Part shown: positions 16,162 through 25,187 of the stretch, piece after piece | Position numbering within the stretch: the first letter of the stretch is position 1 | Layout of the letters: each line of letters starts with the position of its first letter | Source: Marinobacter manganoxydans MnI7-9 | GTDB taxonomy: Bacteria > Pseudomonadota > Gammaproteobacteria > Pseudomonadales > Oleiphilaceae | Assembly: GCF_000235625.1 (NCBI RefSeq) | Contig: NZ_AGTR01000014.1 | Span: 1-64,000, forward strand | Length of the DNA stretch: 64,000 nucleotides | Direction of reading: 5' to 3' | Made by a program: the position numbers and the translations under genes | The notes under the pieces: generated by a model | Seen by the model: the letters and a program-made list of their open reading frames with translations, nothing else | Told to the model about the DNA's origin: nothing | Database searches by the model: none

Positions 16162-16627
16162 ATGAAAACACTCACTGAATCAGATACGCGCTTTATTGAA
16201 CGCATGGGCCAGTTAGCCCAATCAGACGGGCTTTCTCGTATAGGAGGAGAAATCTGGGCGGTCCTCATCGTGTCTGATGACCCGGTCAGTTCGTCAGAGT
16301 TGGTAGGACTATTGCGCGTCAGTAAGACCAGCGTGAGTACGAATACCTGCTTTCTTGAACGGTTGGGCATTGTCGAACGTCGTTCAGCGTTAGGTGAACG
16401 GCAGGATTTTTTCAATTCGTCCCAACCCTTATGCTGCTTTCCTGGAAGGCCAGATAAAAAGATATCAGACCGCAAAATCGGTCGTCGCGGAAGCCAGGTC
16501 GACGATCACGAATGACCGCAATCGGGCCAAACTGGCTGAGCTGGAGAAGTTCTACGGCATGTATCATCACAGCTTGAATGATCTGTTGGAATATTTAAAT
16601 GCTCAAGCCTCTGAGGTAGGAAAATAG
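16162..16627 (+). pseudogene. GbsR/MarR-family regulator, single-base frameshift
   Basis: The first frame reads MKTLTESDTRFIERMGQLAQ and on through a winged-helix (SSELVGLLRVSKTSVSTNTC, LGIVERRSALGERQDFF), the layout of GbsR-like MarR proteins. The sequence then continues sensibly only in the next frame (IRPNPYAAFLEGQIKRYQTA to NAQASEVGK). The break is at the run of six T at 16407-16412; one more T would restore a protein of about 155 residues. It is a frameshift mutation, a phase-variable tract, or a sequencing error in the homopolymer. It lies after the RND operon and the permease remnant and may once have controlled the permease. Confidence 0.75.
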
Positions 16628-16724
16628 GGCATCGCAGTGGCTTTGTGAGTGCAATCCACCCCTCCTGGTCAAAACGGCCTCCCTGACTGCAATCTTCCCT
16701 TCGATTTTCTCAGGCTGAAGCAAA

Positions 16725-16750
16725 AAGCCCTGGCTGTTGAACCAGGGCTT
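16725..16750 (-). terminator. Intrinsic terminator of the aup operon
   Basis: Arms 16725-16733 and 16742-16750 form a 9-bp stem (aagccctgg / ccagggctt) with an 8-base loop. Read on the minus strand it is followed by TTTTTG, so it stops transcription coming from the lipoprotein gene that ends at 16758. Confidence 0.85.
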
Positions 16751-16757
16751 CTTGGGG

Positions 16758-19700
16758 TTACTGCTGTGTGGTTGGTGAGAGATAGGTGAGAGAAAGCTTA
16801 CCTTGAGGGATTTCAAGATGGATAACGGTGTCTGCATTCAGCCCCAAAAGATTGATGATCGGGTTACAAAGGTTAGGAACCAGACTGCATATACCACTTA
16901 CATTATTCGAGTTGAGCGTAATATCTCCTCGCACTTCAACGTCAATCGGGACCCTCTCGACATTAAGCAGTTGGATCTGTATGCGGCCATCCTGGAGAAA
17001 GGTCACAGGCCCTCTCAGCGTCAAGCGGTCACCACCCAGGTCCTGAATGGGATAGCTGCGCAGGTTATGGTCAAGCTCGGCCGGGCCAATGCTTGGGTTG
17101 AGGTAAGGTGCATCCAGATATACGTCCAGACTGAGCTCGAAGGTAAACTGGCCCTGCTCATTGGTGTATAGAAAGCCCGTCAGCGGTTTGACATTCCCCT
17201 TTTCATCCCTTGGGTATCTTATGCGCATCATGAGCGGACCGGTCGAGATACTTTCGTTAGCCTCAATGCCGGTGTCTGCAAGCCCAATGCTTGCAAATGC
17301 ATCCAGTAACGCAGTATCTATTTTGACCCACACATCGCTGGATGTGGTGGCTAACACAGATGGCGAAATTTCCACCGGTACCCTGCCCTGGTCGTCCGGT
17401 GTTCCTGCCACGAAGGTATCAAGCATGGCTGTCAGATAAATGAATTTGTCTTCCCGGCAGCTTTGCCCGACTTCACATCCAATTTCAGCGTCAACCACAA
17501 GAGAATCTTGCTGAGGAGGATTCAGTGACTCGACTCCATTGGATGCCAAGCCTACCGCGTTGGCAACGCTTTCTCCTGTTTGAGAGCCGGCCTCAAGACC
17601 TTTTGTATAGTCCAGATCCGCATTGGCATCGGCCGCCGGCAGGTTTCTCAGCGGCAGGTAGGTGGCAGTCTTCTTCTCGATACCGGTGAAGTAGTTCACC
17701 AGCGCCGTGCCGCCCTCGGTTCTGTGGGTTGCATCCCATTTACCCTGGGTGAGCAGGACGGTTTGCAGGGGCAGCCCCGCAGTTGACTTTATCACTGAGT
17801 TGTCATCATTGGCGGCATTCAGCGTATAGCGGTAGAGGCTGCCTGTCTCCCACGGAACCAGGGGCGTAATGGTCAGGGACCGTGGCTCGGTCGTGAGGGT
17901 GTATTCGGAGGTCGCAATTTCCTCCCATTGGCCAGTATCCGTTTGCCTTTCAACCGTCAGAGTGATGCCGGGGACGATGGTTTGTGGGTCCATGTTAAGG
18001 GAAAAACGGACGATAATGGGCTTGTCGGTTTCGAGTTGACCAAGGGGGAGCAAGTCGTCATCGGCTTTGCCCCCGGCACAACGTCCCTGGTTGCCGGCGT
18101 TGATATCAATGCCGGCTTTGGCGCAGGGATAACCGGGCCGGGTTATCAGCGCAAGCGGCGACTGGTCCATTGGCGTGCCCGGCTCGGTCGGGCTGAGTTG
18201 GAACGGCAGGGCAATCTGGCTGGCAAAGGTGTTTCCGGCCAGGTCCCGCAAACCGGACCCGTTTTGCGACGAAGCCCCATTGGGATTGAGCCTGAGAACG
18301 TAGCTTGCGCCATGCACCAATGGTTCCGCCGGATGAATCACCACACTGCCGCCATCGGCCTTCAGGTTCGCATCAACCAGCACCCCATCCTTTTCCAGCT
18401 GAATGTTGTCGGAATTGATAGATGATGGGAGCAGCGGTTCGTTAAAGTAGATCACCAGATTGTCGCCCGGGCGAAGCCTGGCCTGATTGTCAGTGCCGGG
18501 CACCCAGCTCGTGATGAAGGGCGCTTCGGTGTCCGCGAAGTCGGCCTGCAGCGGGGCATCTTCGACGTTGCGGAAGCCGTTCAGCTTGAAGGAGATCAGG
18601 CCTGAGGCCGTGTCAATACCCATCACGTCCGGCTCAATAACGCCAACGGCTTCGATGCTCAGCTTGCCGTCCTCGACGATGGCGGTGCCCACGAGCTGCA
18701 CGTGCATGAGCTGTTGGCCAAGGGCGCCGTTGGCAACAGTGTTCCCGGTATTCAGGGCCATATCGATGTAGAGCTCGAGCACCCGGGGTGCATCCACTGC
18801 ATCGGTATAGGGGTTGGGCATCAGGAAACCATTGGCATCCGAGAGAAAGCGAACTTCGACGGCTTCGGATTCGAACCCGGCCGGCACGGCGCCGGCGACC
18901 TTGACGACCACGGAGCTTCCGGTGAGCAAGGTGCCCCGGTCGATCCTCAGGGGAATGCTCTGGCCCGCCGCTTCAAATTTGGGAATAAAGCCCAGTTCCG
19001 CGAACACGGTGCCGGTGACACTGGTCGGGTTGTTCGGGCCCAGAAGAAGGGAGCTCAGGTTTACCGAGTTGTAATCGGCACCGGTCAGTGGCAACTGGCC
19101 GGGTATGCTTTCAGCTACCTGGCCCATGATCTGGCGCTTGCCCGTCGGGGAGCGGGAATCGATCGGGTTGAAGGTCAGTGTGTGATCTTCGGACAGGGCA
19201 TCATCGAGCAGAGCGCTTTTGATGCCGGTAGTCACGGTCAGGTTATAGGTCAGGCCCGGATCCAGGTAGCCTTCCGGATCCACCGTGACCCGGTGGCCCT
19301 TGGCGTATACTTCGGCATTCACCGGTTCACCGTCCTGGTCCGTCAGGCGGATGGTCTGGCCGTAAACCACCGATTGCGGGTCGAGGGGCTCGGTAAACTG
19401 AAGCCGGAATGTCGTAAAGTCCGTGACGGGGTAGTCGTTCCCTCCGTCCGGAATGGCTCGCGCCAGTTCAAATCCGGTGCCTTCGGTCTGGCTCAGGATA
19501 GGGCCGGATGTGGCCGGTTCTGTCCTGAATCTGATGCCATCTGCGGTCAGTGACACCGGTGTGCCGCCAGCCTGAAGGCCCTCTGAGGTCAGGGTGTAGC
19601 TGGTTCCCGGCGCAAGCGCCTTGTCCGGCTTTGCCGCAAGCCCCATCTTGTCTTCATCAGTAAACATCACGTCGGTGAGGGTAACCTCGTTTCCGGTGGC

Positions 19701-19952
19701 ATCCTTCAGGATCAGAGAATCGGGAATGTCAGTCAACGGTGTGTCGATGGACTTGTTGAAACGCAGGAAAACAGGTGCCGTTGTGGGAACGGTGGACGTG
19801 ACATCGGGCTGATCACTGCCTGACGACATTGAGTCAGCCGGATAGGCAAACATTAGCGAGCCGGGTGTTGAGCTTTGGGTCATTGTTTGCTCGTCACCGC
19901 CACAGCCTGCGAGTAACGTGGTGACACTCAATGCAATAATTGTTCTTTTCAT
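16758..19952 (-). CDS. aupB: Large Ig-like-domain lipoprotein, AupB-like
   Basis: This 1064-residue protein begins with a lipoprotein signal (LSVTTLLAGC, lipid cysteine at 17, then GGDEQ). The mature part has repeated bacterial Ig-like (Big_5/SbsA) modules: near residues 45-150, 165-270, 480-590 and 635-740, each with the PVFLRFNKSID or NLVIYFNEPL strand. A beta-rich C-terminal third follows. It is 11 bp after a FadL-type porin gene and co-transcribed with it. In Marinobacter, AupA (FadL-type, outer membrane) and AupB (lipoprotein, reported at the inner membrane) interact and are needed for uptake of micelle-solubilised alkanes. The match is by gene arrangement and protein type, not alignment. 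The +2 residue is Gly, not the Asp that retains lipoproteins in the inner membrane. Confidence 0.72.
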   Translation of the reverse strand: MKRTIIALSVTTLLAGCGGDEQTMTQSSTPGSLMFAYPADSMSSGSDQPDVTSTVPTTAPVFLRFNKSIDTPLTDIPDSLILKDATGNEVTLTDVMFTDEDKMGLAAKPDKALAPGTSYTLTSEGLQAGGTPVSLTADGIRFRTEPATSGPILSQTEGTGFELARAIPDGGNDYPVTDFTTFRLQFTEPLDPQSVVYGQTIRLTDQDGEPVNAEVYAKGHRVTVDPEGYLDPGLTYNLTVTTGIKSALLDDALSEDHTLTFNPIDSRSPTGKRQIMGQVAESIPGQLPLTGADYNSVNLSSLLLGPNNPTSVTGTVFAELGFIPKFEAAGQSIPLRIDRGTLLTGSSVVVKVAGAVPAGFESEAVEVRFLSDANGFLMPNPYTDAVDAPRVLELYIDMALNTGNTVANGALGQQLMHVQLVGTAIVEDGKLSIEAVGVIEPDVMGIDTASGLISFKLNGFRNVEDAPLQADFADTEAPFITSWVPGTDNQARLRPGDNLVIYFNEPLLPSSINSDNIQLEKDGVLVDANLKADGGSVVIHPAEPLVHGASYVLRLNPNGASSQNGSGLRDLAGNTFASQIALPFQLSPTEPGTPMDQSPLALITRPGYPCAKAGIDINAGNQGRCAGGKADDDLLPLGQLETDKPIIVRFSLNMDPQTIVPGITLTVERQTDTGQWEEIATSEYTLTTEPRSLTITPLVPWETGSLYRYTLNAANDDNSVIKSTAGLPLQTVLLTQGKWDATHRTEGGTALVNYFTGIEKKTATYLPLRNLPAADANADLDYTKGLEAGSQTGESVANAVGLASNGVESLNPPQQDSLVVDAEIGCEVGQSCREDKFIYLTAMLDTFVAGTPDDQGRVPVEISPSVLATTSSDVWVKIDTALLDAFASIGLADTGIEANESISTGPLMMRIRYPRDEKGNVKPLTGFLYTNEQGQFTFELSLDVYLDAPYLNPSIGPAELDHNLRSYPIQDLGGDRLTLRGPVTFLQDGRIQIQLLNVERVPIDVEVRGDITLNSNNVSGICSLVPNLCNPIINLLGLNADTVIHLEIPQGKLSLTYLSPTTQQ

Positions 19953-19963
19953 GCCGCACCTCT

Positions 19964-21301
19964 TCAGAATTTCAGCGTAACTGAGCCGCTGAACACGTGA
20001 ATATCGCCATCCGCAGTAACGTCTTCTTCGTTTCCGTTGAAATCAACAATGGTGAAGTCGCGCTTTTGCAGCATCTGATACTGGTAACCGAGGTCCACGC
20101 GAACGGGGTAGGCCAGAAAACGGGTACGGTTGTACGTTGCACTGAGGCCAAGTCCAATAGAGATCTTGTCGGTATCCAGGTAGTTAACTTCCCGGTTTCG
20201 AGTGGTTTTCAGGGGGGATTCTCTGTAGGCGACACCAGTAAGGAACATGAAGTTATCATTTAACCTGTACTCGCCACCGATACGAGGGACCAGGATGTCG
20301 TCAAACTGCATCCGGGCAGCGGGGGAAAGGCTGGCCTGATCCTTAATGGTGTCGCCGGCAAATTCGTCCTCCAGTTCTGACCAGTTCTGTTGTTCGATAC
20401 TGCCGCCAATGCGCCAGCCGTCACCTTGATACTGAGTGCCGATGACCCAGGTTTCCGGCTGAAAGGAGTCGATCGTCGTGACCGCAAGGGCAAGTCCCGG
20501 GTCGGGAATCGTCTGGCTGACAATGATGTTTGCATCGACGCTAGTGGAAGATGCTGATTTTGCCCGGTAGGCCAGGGCCGTTTCCCAGCCGCTCAACCAA
20601 CAGCCATTTTCAGGGCAGAAGGTTTTGCCCCAGTTGATGGAGGTACTGACAATTGACTTTACAGAGGGCTCGGCATTAACAGACAGGCGCTCACGCTGTG
20701 TCTCACCGGCGAGGTTCGATATCGCATCGAGGTCGGCTTTGGCTTCAAGCGTGATCCTTGCCGAAATGCCGGCATCAATACCACGCCAGATAGTGGTGGC
20801 AGCACCGATATTGAGGAACAGGGGCTCCTTGCCGTACTCCAGGAACTGGCCGCTTTCCGATGTATTTGAAGAAAAAGCCAGCAGTTCCTTGCCGTATTTC
20901 TCCACTCCCGCGATGAAGCCAAGATAGATCGGATGGTCAGAACGAGTCATTGAGGTGAGATTGGTTTTCATGCCGATCAGCACATGCTGGCTCGGAGAAT
21001 CGGCGAGTATATCGCTATTGCGCTGAGGGCTTTCCGCCCTTAGTTCCTGTTCAGCATGAAGCAGGCCAACGGTCAGCTCACCCTTGGGATCTTTTGTCAG
21101 ATATGCAGGGTTATAGTAGGTGGCAGACACCTGATCATTGAACATTGAGAGAGACTGAGCTGTGGCCACGTCGACCGCCATTACCCCGTAGGTGGTGCCG
21201 ATGTTGCCCATGCTGGCCTGGGCAGAAAGAGAGAATCCTGCGGAAAGTATTGCAACTGTAAGGGATATCGCCCTTACCGAAAACCGGGGGAAGATCGCCA
21301 T
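19964..21301 (-). CDS. aupA: FadL/OMPP1-family outer membrane transporter, AupA-like
   Basis: The mature barrel follows a signal peptide MAIFPRFSVRAISLTVAILS...AQA. The start was set here, 62 codons inside the open frame, because the signal peptide begins here and GGAG lies seven bases upstream. The 445-residue product has FadL-like features: an N-terminal hatch region (NIGTTYGVMAVDVATAQSLS), SATYYNPAYL, many amphipathic strands and the terminal motif GSVTLKF. It should carry long-chain hydrophobic compounds through the outer membrane. The lipoprotein gene follows by 11 bp. The first gene of the pair lies nearest the promoter, as in the aupAB operon. Confidence 0.75.
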   Translation of the reverse strand: MAIFPRFSVRAISLTVAILSAGFSLSAQASMGNIGTTYGVMAVDVATAQSLSMFNDQVSATYYNPAYLTKDPKGELTVGLLHAEQELRAESPQRNSDILADSPSQHVLIGMKTNLTSMTRSDHPIYLGFIAGVEKYGKELLAFSSNTSESGQFLEYGKEPLFLNIGAATTIWRGIDAGISARITLEAKADLDAISNLAGETQRERLSVNAEPSVKSIVSTSINWGKTFCPENGCWLSGWETALAYRAKSASSTSVDANIIVSQTIPDPGLALAVTTIDSFQPETWVIGTQYQGDGWRIGGSIEQQNWSELEDEFAGDTIKDQASLSPAARMQFDDILVPRIGGEYRLNDNFMFLTGVAYRESPLKTTRNREVNYLDTDKISIGLGLSATYNRTRFLAYPVRVDLGYQYQMLQKRDFTIVDFNGNEEDVTADGDIHVFSGSVTLKF

Positions 21302-21784
21302 TAATACACTCCATAGCTCTTTGTTTTTGTCTATACGCCGGTGCTTCTGTCTGGGGAAAGGCACACGTTGGTTTCGGATAGGAGTATATGTTGCTTGTCC
21401 TTTCAGGAATCTGGCTTTCTTGACGCAACTTAACGGCAGTAGAGCCAGGCATTGCCATTGCCGGAAGTTGAAATGCATGATTGACATTTCGCACTTTGCG
21501 ACTTTTTAGAGTGAGTCTCGGGCTTATCGGTACTGGGGATCTCGAGGGTTGTCAAAACCTATAACTTGTAAAGAGACCTGTATAAGCAGGGGTTACATTC
21601 CAGACAGGTCCAGCGCGAACATTAAAATGGAATCGATCAGCCTAACTCAGCCTCAGCAACAGCCGGCAAATCCAATAAAGCGATCAGTGGGCATGCGCTT
21701 CTGCGTTTTACAATATATTCATGCTCTCCTCCCCCGGTAGCCGCACCAGAGCGGCGCGGCTACCCGTGATATCAATTGGCGACA
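21302..21784. other. Non-coding stretch upstream of aupA, with a hairpin
   Basis: No credible gene lies in this 483-bp interval. It must contain the aupA promoter on the minus strand; a TATACT-like -10 is present (reverse complement of 21383-21388) without a good -35, which would fit an activated promoter. Near the other end a 9-bp perfect stem (ggtagccgc 21736-21744 with 21756-21764) lies just past the aldo/keto reductase stop and may end that transcript, though no T run follows it. Confidence 0.45.
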
Positions 21785-22876
21785 TCATTCTCCCGGCTTT
21801 ACCGGATCCCGGTACCCCGCCATCATCTTCATCATCCAGCCCGGGTACTCCTCGGGCAGGCGGCTGACTTCATCCAGGGCTACCAGTTCATCGTCGGACA
21901 AGCGGATTTGGGCCGCGCGGATATTGTCCCTGAGCTGCTCGGGCCGCTTGGCGCCAACGATGATGCTGGTCACAGGCTTCTGGTGTAGCAGCCATGACAG
22001 GGCAATCTGTGCCACATTGACCGGTTCGCCGTCGATCTGTTTGCCATCGGCAATCTCCCGCATAACCTTGATGACTTCGCTGCCCCGCTCGCGGTTGACG
22101 GGCGGAAAGTCAAACTTGGCGCGCCGGTTTTCTTCGGAAACGTCCGGCCCCTCGTATTTACCGGACAGGTAACCCCCGGCCAGTGGGCTCCACACCATCA
22201 GACCGACGTTCTCAGATTCCAGCATCGGAATAATATCCCGCTCCAGATCGCGACCTACGAGGGTGTAGTAGGCTTGCATGGATATGATCGGGCACAGGTT
22301 GCGGGCCCGGGTGATGCCGATGGCTTTCATCACTTGCCAGGCGGCCCAGTTGGACAGGCCCACGTAACGCACATGGCCTTGCTGCACCAGGGTGTTCAGT
22401 GCCTCCAGAGTTTCCTCGATCGGTGTGGCCGGGTCAAAACCGTGGATCTGGTACAGGTCAATATAATCCGTTTGCAGGCGCGCCAGGCTCGCCTTGCATT
22501 CGCTCATTATATGGCCGCGGGAAGCACCACGGGCATTGGGGCCAGCCCCCATGGGGCCAAGCACCTTGGTCGCCAGCACCACATCTTCGCGGCGAACGCC
22601 GAGATTCTTCAGGGACTGGCCGACGATGCGCTCACTGGCGCCGAAACCATAGATGTTGGCGGTATCGATAAAGTTGATCCCCGCCTCCAGGGCGATCTTC
22701 ACGAGTTCGTCGGCCTGTTCCTGCTGCAACTGGCCGATCAGGCCCCAGATGTCCTCATCGCCGCCGAAGGTCATGGTGCCCAGGCACAGTTCGGATACGA
22801 ACAGCCCCGAGTTGCCCAGCGACTTGTAGCCTGGACGATTGTCTCCATCGAACAGTGGTAAACTCTCAGTTGCCAT
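21785..22876 (-). CDS. Aldo/keto reductase
   Basis: This 363-residue NADPH-dependent reductase shows the AKR barrel: strand GLFVSELCLGTMTFGG near residue 21, the catalytic aspartate in NFIDTANIYGFGASE with its tyrosine, lysine in VVLATKVLGP, and IDLYQIHGFDPATPIEETLE carrying the active-site histidine. The C-terminal TSIIVGAKRPEQLRDNI binds cofactor. It resembles the YajO/Gcy-type and voltage-channel-beta-like group that reduce aldehydes and ketones. The start at the third ATG is supported by GAGG six bases upstream. It closes a same-strand run of five genes. Confidence 0.92.
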   Translation of the reverse strand: MATESLPLFDGDNRPGYKSLGNSGLFVSELCLGTMTFGGDEDIWGLIGQLQQEQADELVKIALEAGINFIDTANIYGFGASERIVGQSLKNLGVRREDVVLATKVLGPMGAGPNARGASRGHIMSECKASLARLQTDYIDLYQIHGFDPATPIEETLEALNTLVQQGHVRYVGLSNWAAWQVMKAIGITRARNLCPIISMQAYYTLVGRDLERDIIPMLESENVGLMVWSPLAGGYLSGKYEGPDVSEENRRAKFDFPPVNRERGSEVIKVMREIADGKQIDGEPVNVAQIALSWLLHQKPVTSIIVGAKRPEQLRDNIRAAQIRLSDDELVALDEVSRLPEEYPGWMMKMMAGYRDPVKPGE

Positions 22877-22960
22877 GTTGCACCTCATCATGCTTTTCGG
22901 TTGGTGTTCCAGAATTCACTGTAAATACTGCCGGTTTCGGTTTGTTTGCACTCGCTTGTG

Positions 22961-23767
22961 TTACTGGGTGAAGATGGCCTTGTAGAAACGCATGGTGCCA
23001 TCCCAGGAACGGCTGGCAGCCTCTTCATCATAACCAACCGGCATGCCGAACTCCTCGGCGATCTTGTCGGCGCCTGGGTTGGTGAATGAGTGCAGTACTC
23101 CGGGAAAGCTCACCAGTGTCAGGTCGACTTCGGCATCCTGCATCTCCTTGACCAGGCCCGCGACCTGATCCGAGGGGACCAGCTTGTCGGCACCGCCGGT
23201 GTACACCTGGATCCTGGCTTTCACGGACTCGGGTTCAGCCGTGAGGGGGCTGCCGAGCGCGCCGTGGAAGCTGACAACGCCGTCCAGATCGACGCCCATG
23301 CGCGCCATGTTGAGAACCACGGCGCCGCCAAAACAATAACCCTGTGCCGCAATTCGGGACGCATCAACACTTTCGTGGTTCTTCAGGATGTCCATCGCCT
23401 TCATGAAGCGCGCCTTGACCTGACTCATGTCCCGAGTGGCTTCCTGCATGAACTTCTGGGCGGTATCGGGATGGTCGGCTTGTTTGCCAGAGCCATACAT
23501 ATCCAGCGCAAACGCCGTATAGCCGGCCGAGGCAAGTCGTTCTGCCTGATTCCGGGCAAATTCATTGTGCCCCCACCATTCATGGACCACCAGAACCCCC
23601 GGACGCTTTTGCCCGAATTCATCATCCCAGGCCATGTAGCCGGTGAAGGTCTCGTCGCCGACTTGATACTCGATGGTTCTGGTTTGCGTTTCTGCCAGTA
23701 CCTGCGTACTTGCAACAGTGAGTGACAGCGTGGCTGCTGCCAGTGCTGTTTTCAGGGTGCTCATCAT
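22961..23767 (-). CDS. Secreted dienelactone hydrolase-family protein
   Basis: The 268-residue protein has a Sec signal (MMSTLKTALAAATLSLTVAS...LAE) and then a dienelactone hydrolase fold. The nucleophile is the cysteine in AAQGYCFGGAVVL (near 145), the histidine in FPGVLHSFTNPGAD (near 230) and the aspartate in the GGADKLVPSD loop. DLH enzymes usually act in the cytoplasm on dienelactones; the family is broad, and this periplasmic version probably hydrolyses an unknown ester or lactone. It lies between a TetR gene and an aldo/keto reductase on the same strand. The first two codons are both ATG. Confidence 0.9.
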   Translation of the reverse strand: MMSTLKTALAAATLSLTVASTQVLAETQTRTIEYQVGDETFTGYMAWDDEFGQKRPGVLVVHEWWGHNEFARNQAERLASAGYTAFALDMYGSGKQADHPDTAQKFMQEATRDMSQVKARFMKAMDILKNHESVDASRIAAQGYCFGGAVVLNMARMGVDLDGVVSFHGALGSPLTAEPESVKARIQVYTGGADKLVPSDQVAGLVKEMQDAEVDLTLVSFPGVLHSFTNPGADKIAEEFGMPVGYDEEAASRSWDGTMRFYKAIFTQ

Positions 23768-23845
23768 CTGTTTGCTCCTTTTCGCTCGTTATGAGTCAAT
23801 TTGCGTAGCGATTCTGTACATCAAAGCGCGATTCCTGTCCCGTCG

Positions 23846-24412
23846 TTACTGGCAGCGGGCGCGCAGCAGTCGCGTTGCGGCATCAAACACGGCGAGGTCT
23901 TCTTCGGTGCGCGCGGCAAGGTGGGCCCCTTCCAGCATCGCCAGGGTCGCCTGCGCTTCATCGGCGGGACCCAGGATGGCCGAGACGGATCCATCCCTTT
24001 GTCCCAGTTCAAACGTTGCCGTAATCCACTGCAGAACCATTGCGCGAACGGCGCCGACTCTGGCAATAACGGTGTCGGACAGGCTTTCGCGGCAGGTCGA
24101 AAAGGCAACGCACAGACACACGGTCTGGCCATCATGCAACGCCCCGCGGTACAGGGCAATGAGTGCCTTGAGGCGCGCGCCAGCGCTGGCATGGGCTGCG
24201 TCTATCTCGGTCAGACCCTGCTGCAGACTGGTCTGATAGCGCTCGATCAAGGCTTCGGAGAGCTTCGCCTTGGTGGGGAAATGATAATGGATCGAGGCCT
24301 TTCGAATGCCGATGGCCTCGGCCAGATCCGCGTAGCTGAACCCGTCAAAGCCCCGTGACCGGACGGTGTGCTCGGCAAGATCCATCAGGGCTGTTCTGGT
24401 ATCACGGTTCAT
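23846..24412 (-). CDS. TetR-family transcriptional regulator
   Basis: The 188-residue protein has the TetR DNA-binding helices (LAEHTVRSRGFDGFSYADLA, EAIGIRKASIHYHFPTKAKL) and a C-terminal domain with CLCVAFSTCRESLSD and a cysteine-rich pocket like that of the AcrR/NemR-type electrophile sensors (TetR_C_6/NemR region). NemR represses enzymes that detoxify aldehydes and quinones by sensing through cysteine. The neighbours, a reductase, a hydrolase, a cupin and a glutathione transferase, would suit a similar electrophile response. The grouping with NemR is an inference from these motifs. Confidence 0.88.
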   Translation of the reverse strand: MNRDTRTALMDLAEHTVRSRGFDGFSYADLAEAIGIRKASIHYHFPTKAKLSEALIERYQTSLQQGLTEIDAAHASAGARLKALIALYRGALHDGQTVCLCVAFSTCRESLSDTVIARVGAVRAMVLQWITATFELGQRDGSVSAILGPADEAQATLAMLEGAHLAARTEEDLAVFDAATRLLRARCQ

Positions 24413-24455
24413 GGTTGTTCACCTGTCTGCCTTTTCAATCCCGCTATTGCCGGGC

Positions 24456-25124
24456 TTATACCCTCGGTGCCCCGGCAAATCGCAGGTGCCCCGTTTTCAT
24501 CCAGATCTTGGCGCCGTCGTCCCCGGCCGTCACGGACAACCTGTGTCCTTCAGGGAGGCGCAGCCAGTCATGCCTGGCCAGCACCTCGCCATCCCTGATA
24601 GCCGAACCTTCGACCACCAGCAGTTCGATTCCGCCGGGCGCCTCAGAGGTCAGTGTCGCCCCCGCATCGAGCTGGCTGTAGGTCACGATCTCACGATCGT
24701 CCTCATGCAGCTTTGCGGTGGCAACGCCGCCCACTGGGGCGCCCAGCTCGGCCTCCATATTCTTGCTGAACTGGGTGCGGTCGGCCAGGTCGAACTGCCA
24801 CAGTTTCACAAATATCGTGCAGCCCGTTTCAGAGCCCGGAATATGTGACGTGGTTGGGGGGTTGCGCACGTAGGTGCCAGCAGGGAAGTCACCGTGCTCG
24901 TCCTGGAACACGCCATCGAGTACGATGAATTCTTCTCCACCGGTATGGGTATGCGCCGAGAAATGACTGCCCGGCGCATAACGCACGATGGTCGTGGCGC
25001 GGGCAACTTCGTCCCCGATCCGGTCCAGCATGCGCCGCTCCACCCCTTTCATGGGCGAGGGCTGCCATTCAATCTGGTCGGAATGCATAACCACCGGTTT
25101 GGAGAAATCTGCATTGATCTCCAT
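24456..25124 (-). CDS. Cupin, ChrR-like
   Basis: The product (222 residues) has two cupin halves. The first carries the metal-binding motif [20 protein letters not shown] and ends [20 protein letters not shown], which is the ChrR cupin pattern (H-x-H-x3-E and a later His). The second half is degenerate. ChrR-type cupins either act as zinc anti-sigma factors or stand alone as metal dioxygenase-like enzymes; there is no ECF sigma gene here and no N-terminal anti-sigma domain, so the stand-alone form applies. The start was placed nine codons inside the frame after GGGAGG. It lies 43 bp before the TetR gene in the transcription order. Confidence 0.85.
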   Translation of the reverse strand: MEINADFSKPVVMHSDQIEWQPSPMKGVERRMLDRIGDEVARATTIVRYAPGSHFSAHTHTGGEEFIVLDGVFQDEHGDFPAGTYVRNPPTTSHIPGSETGCTIFVKLWQFDLADRTQFSKNMEAELGAPVGGVATAKLHEDDREIVTYSQLDAGATLTSEAPGGIELLVVEGSAIRDGEVLARHDWLRLPEGHRLSVTAGDDGAKIWMKTGHLRFAGAPRV

Positions 25125-25187
25125 GTTATTCCTCCCTTTTGTGCCCTTCATGTTTTCAGCGCTTACATTAAATCCGAAGGTTTCGGA

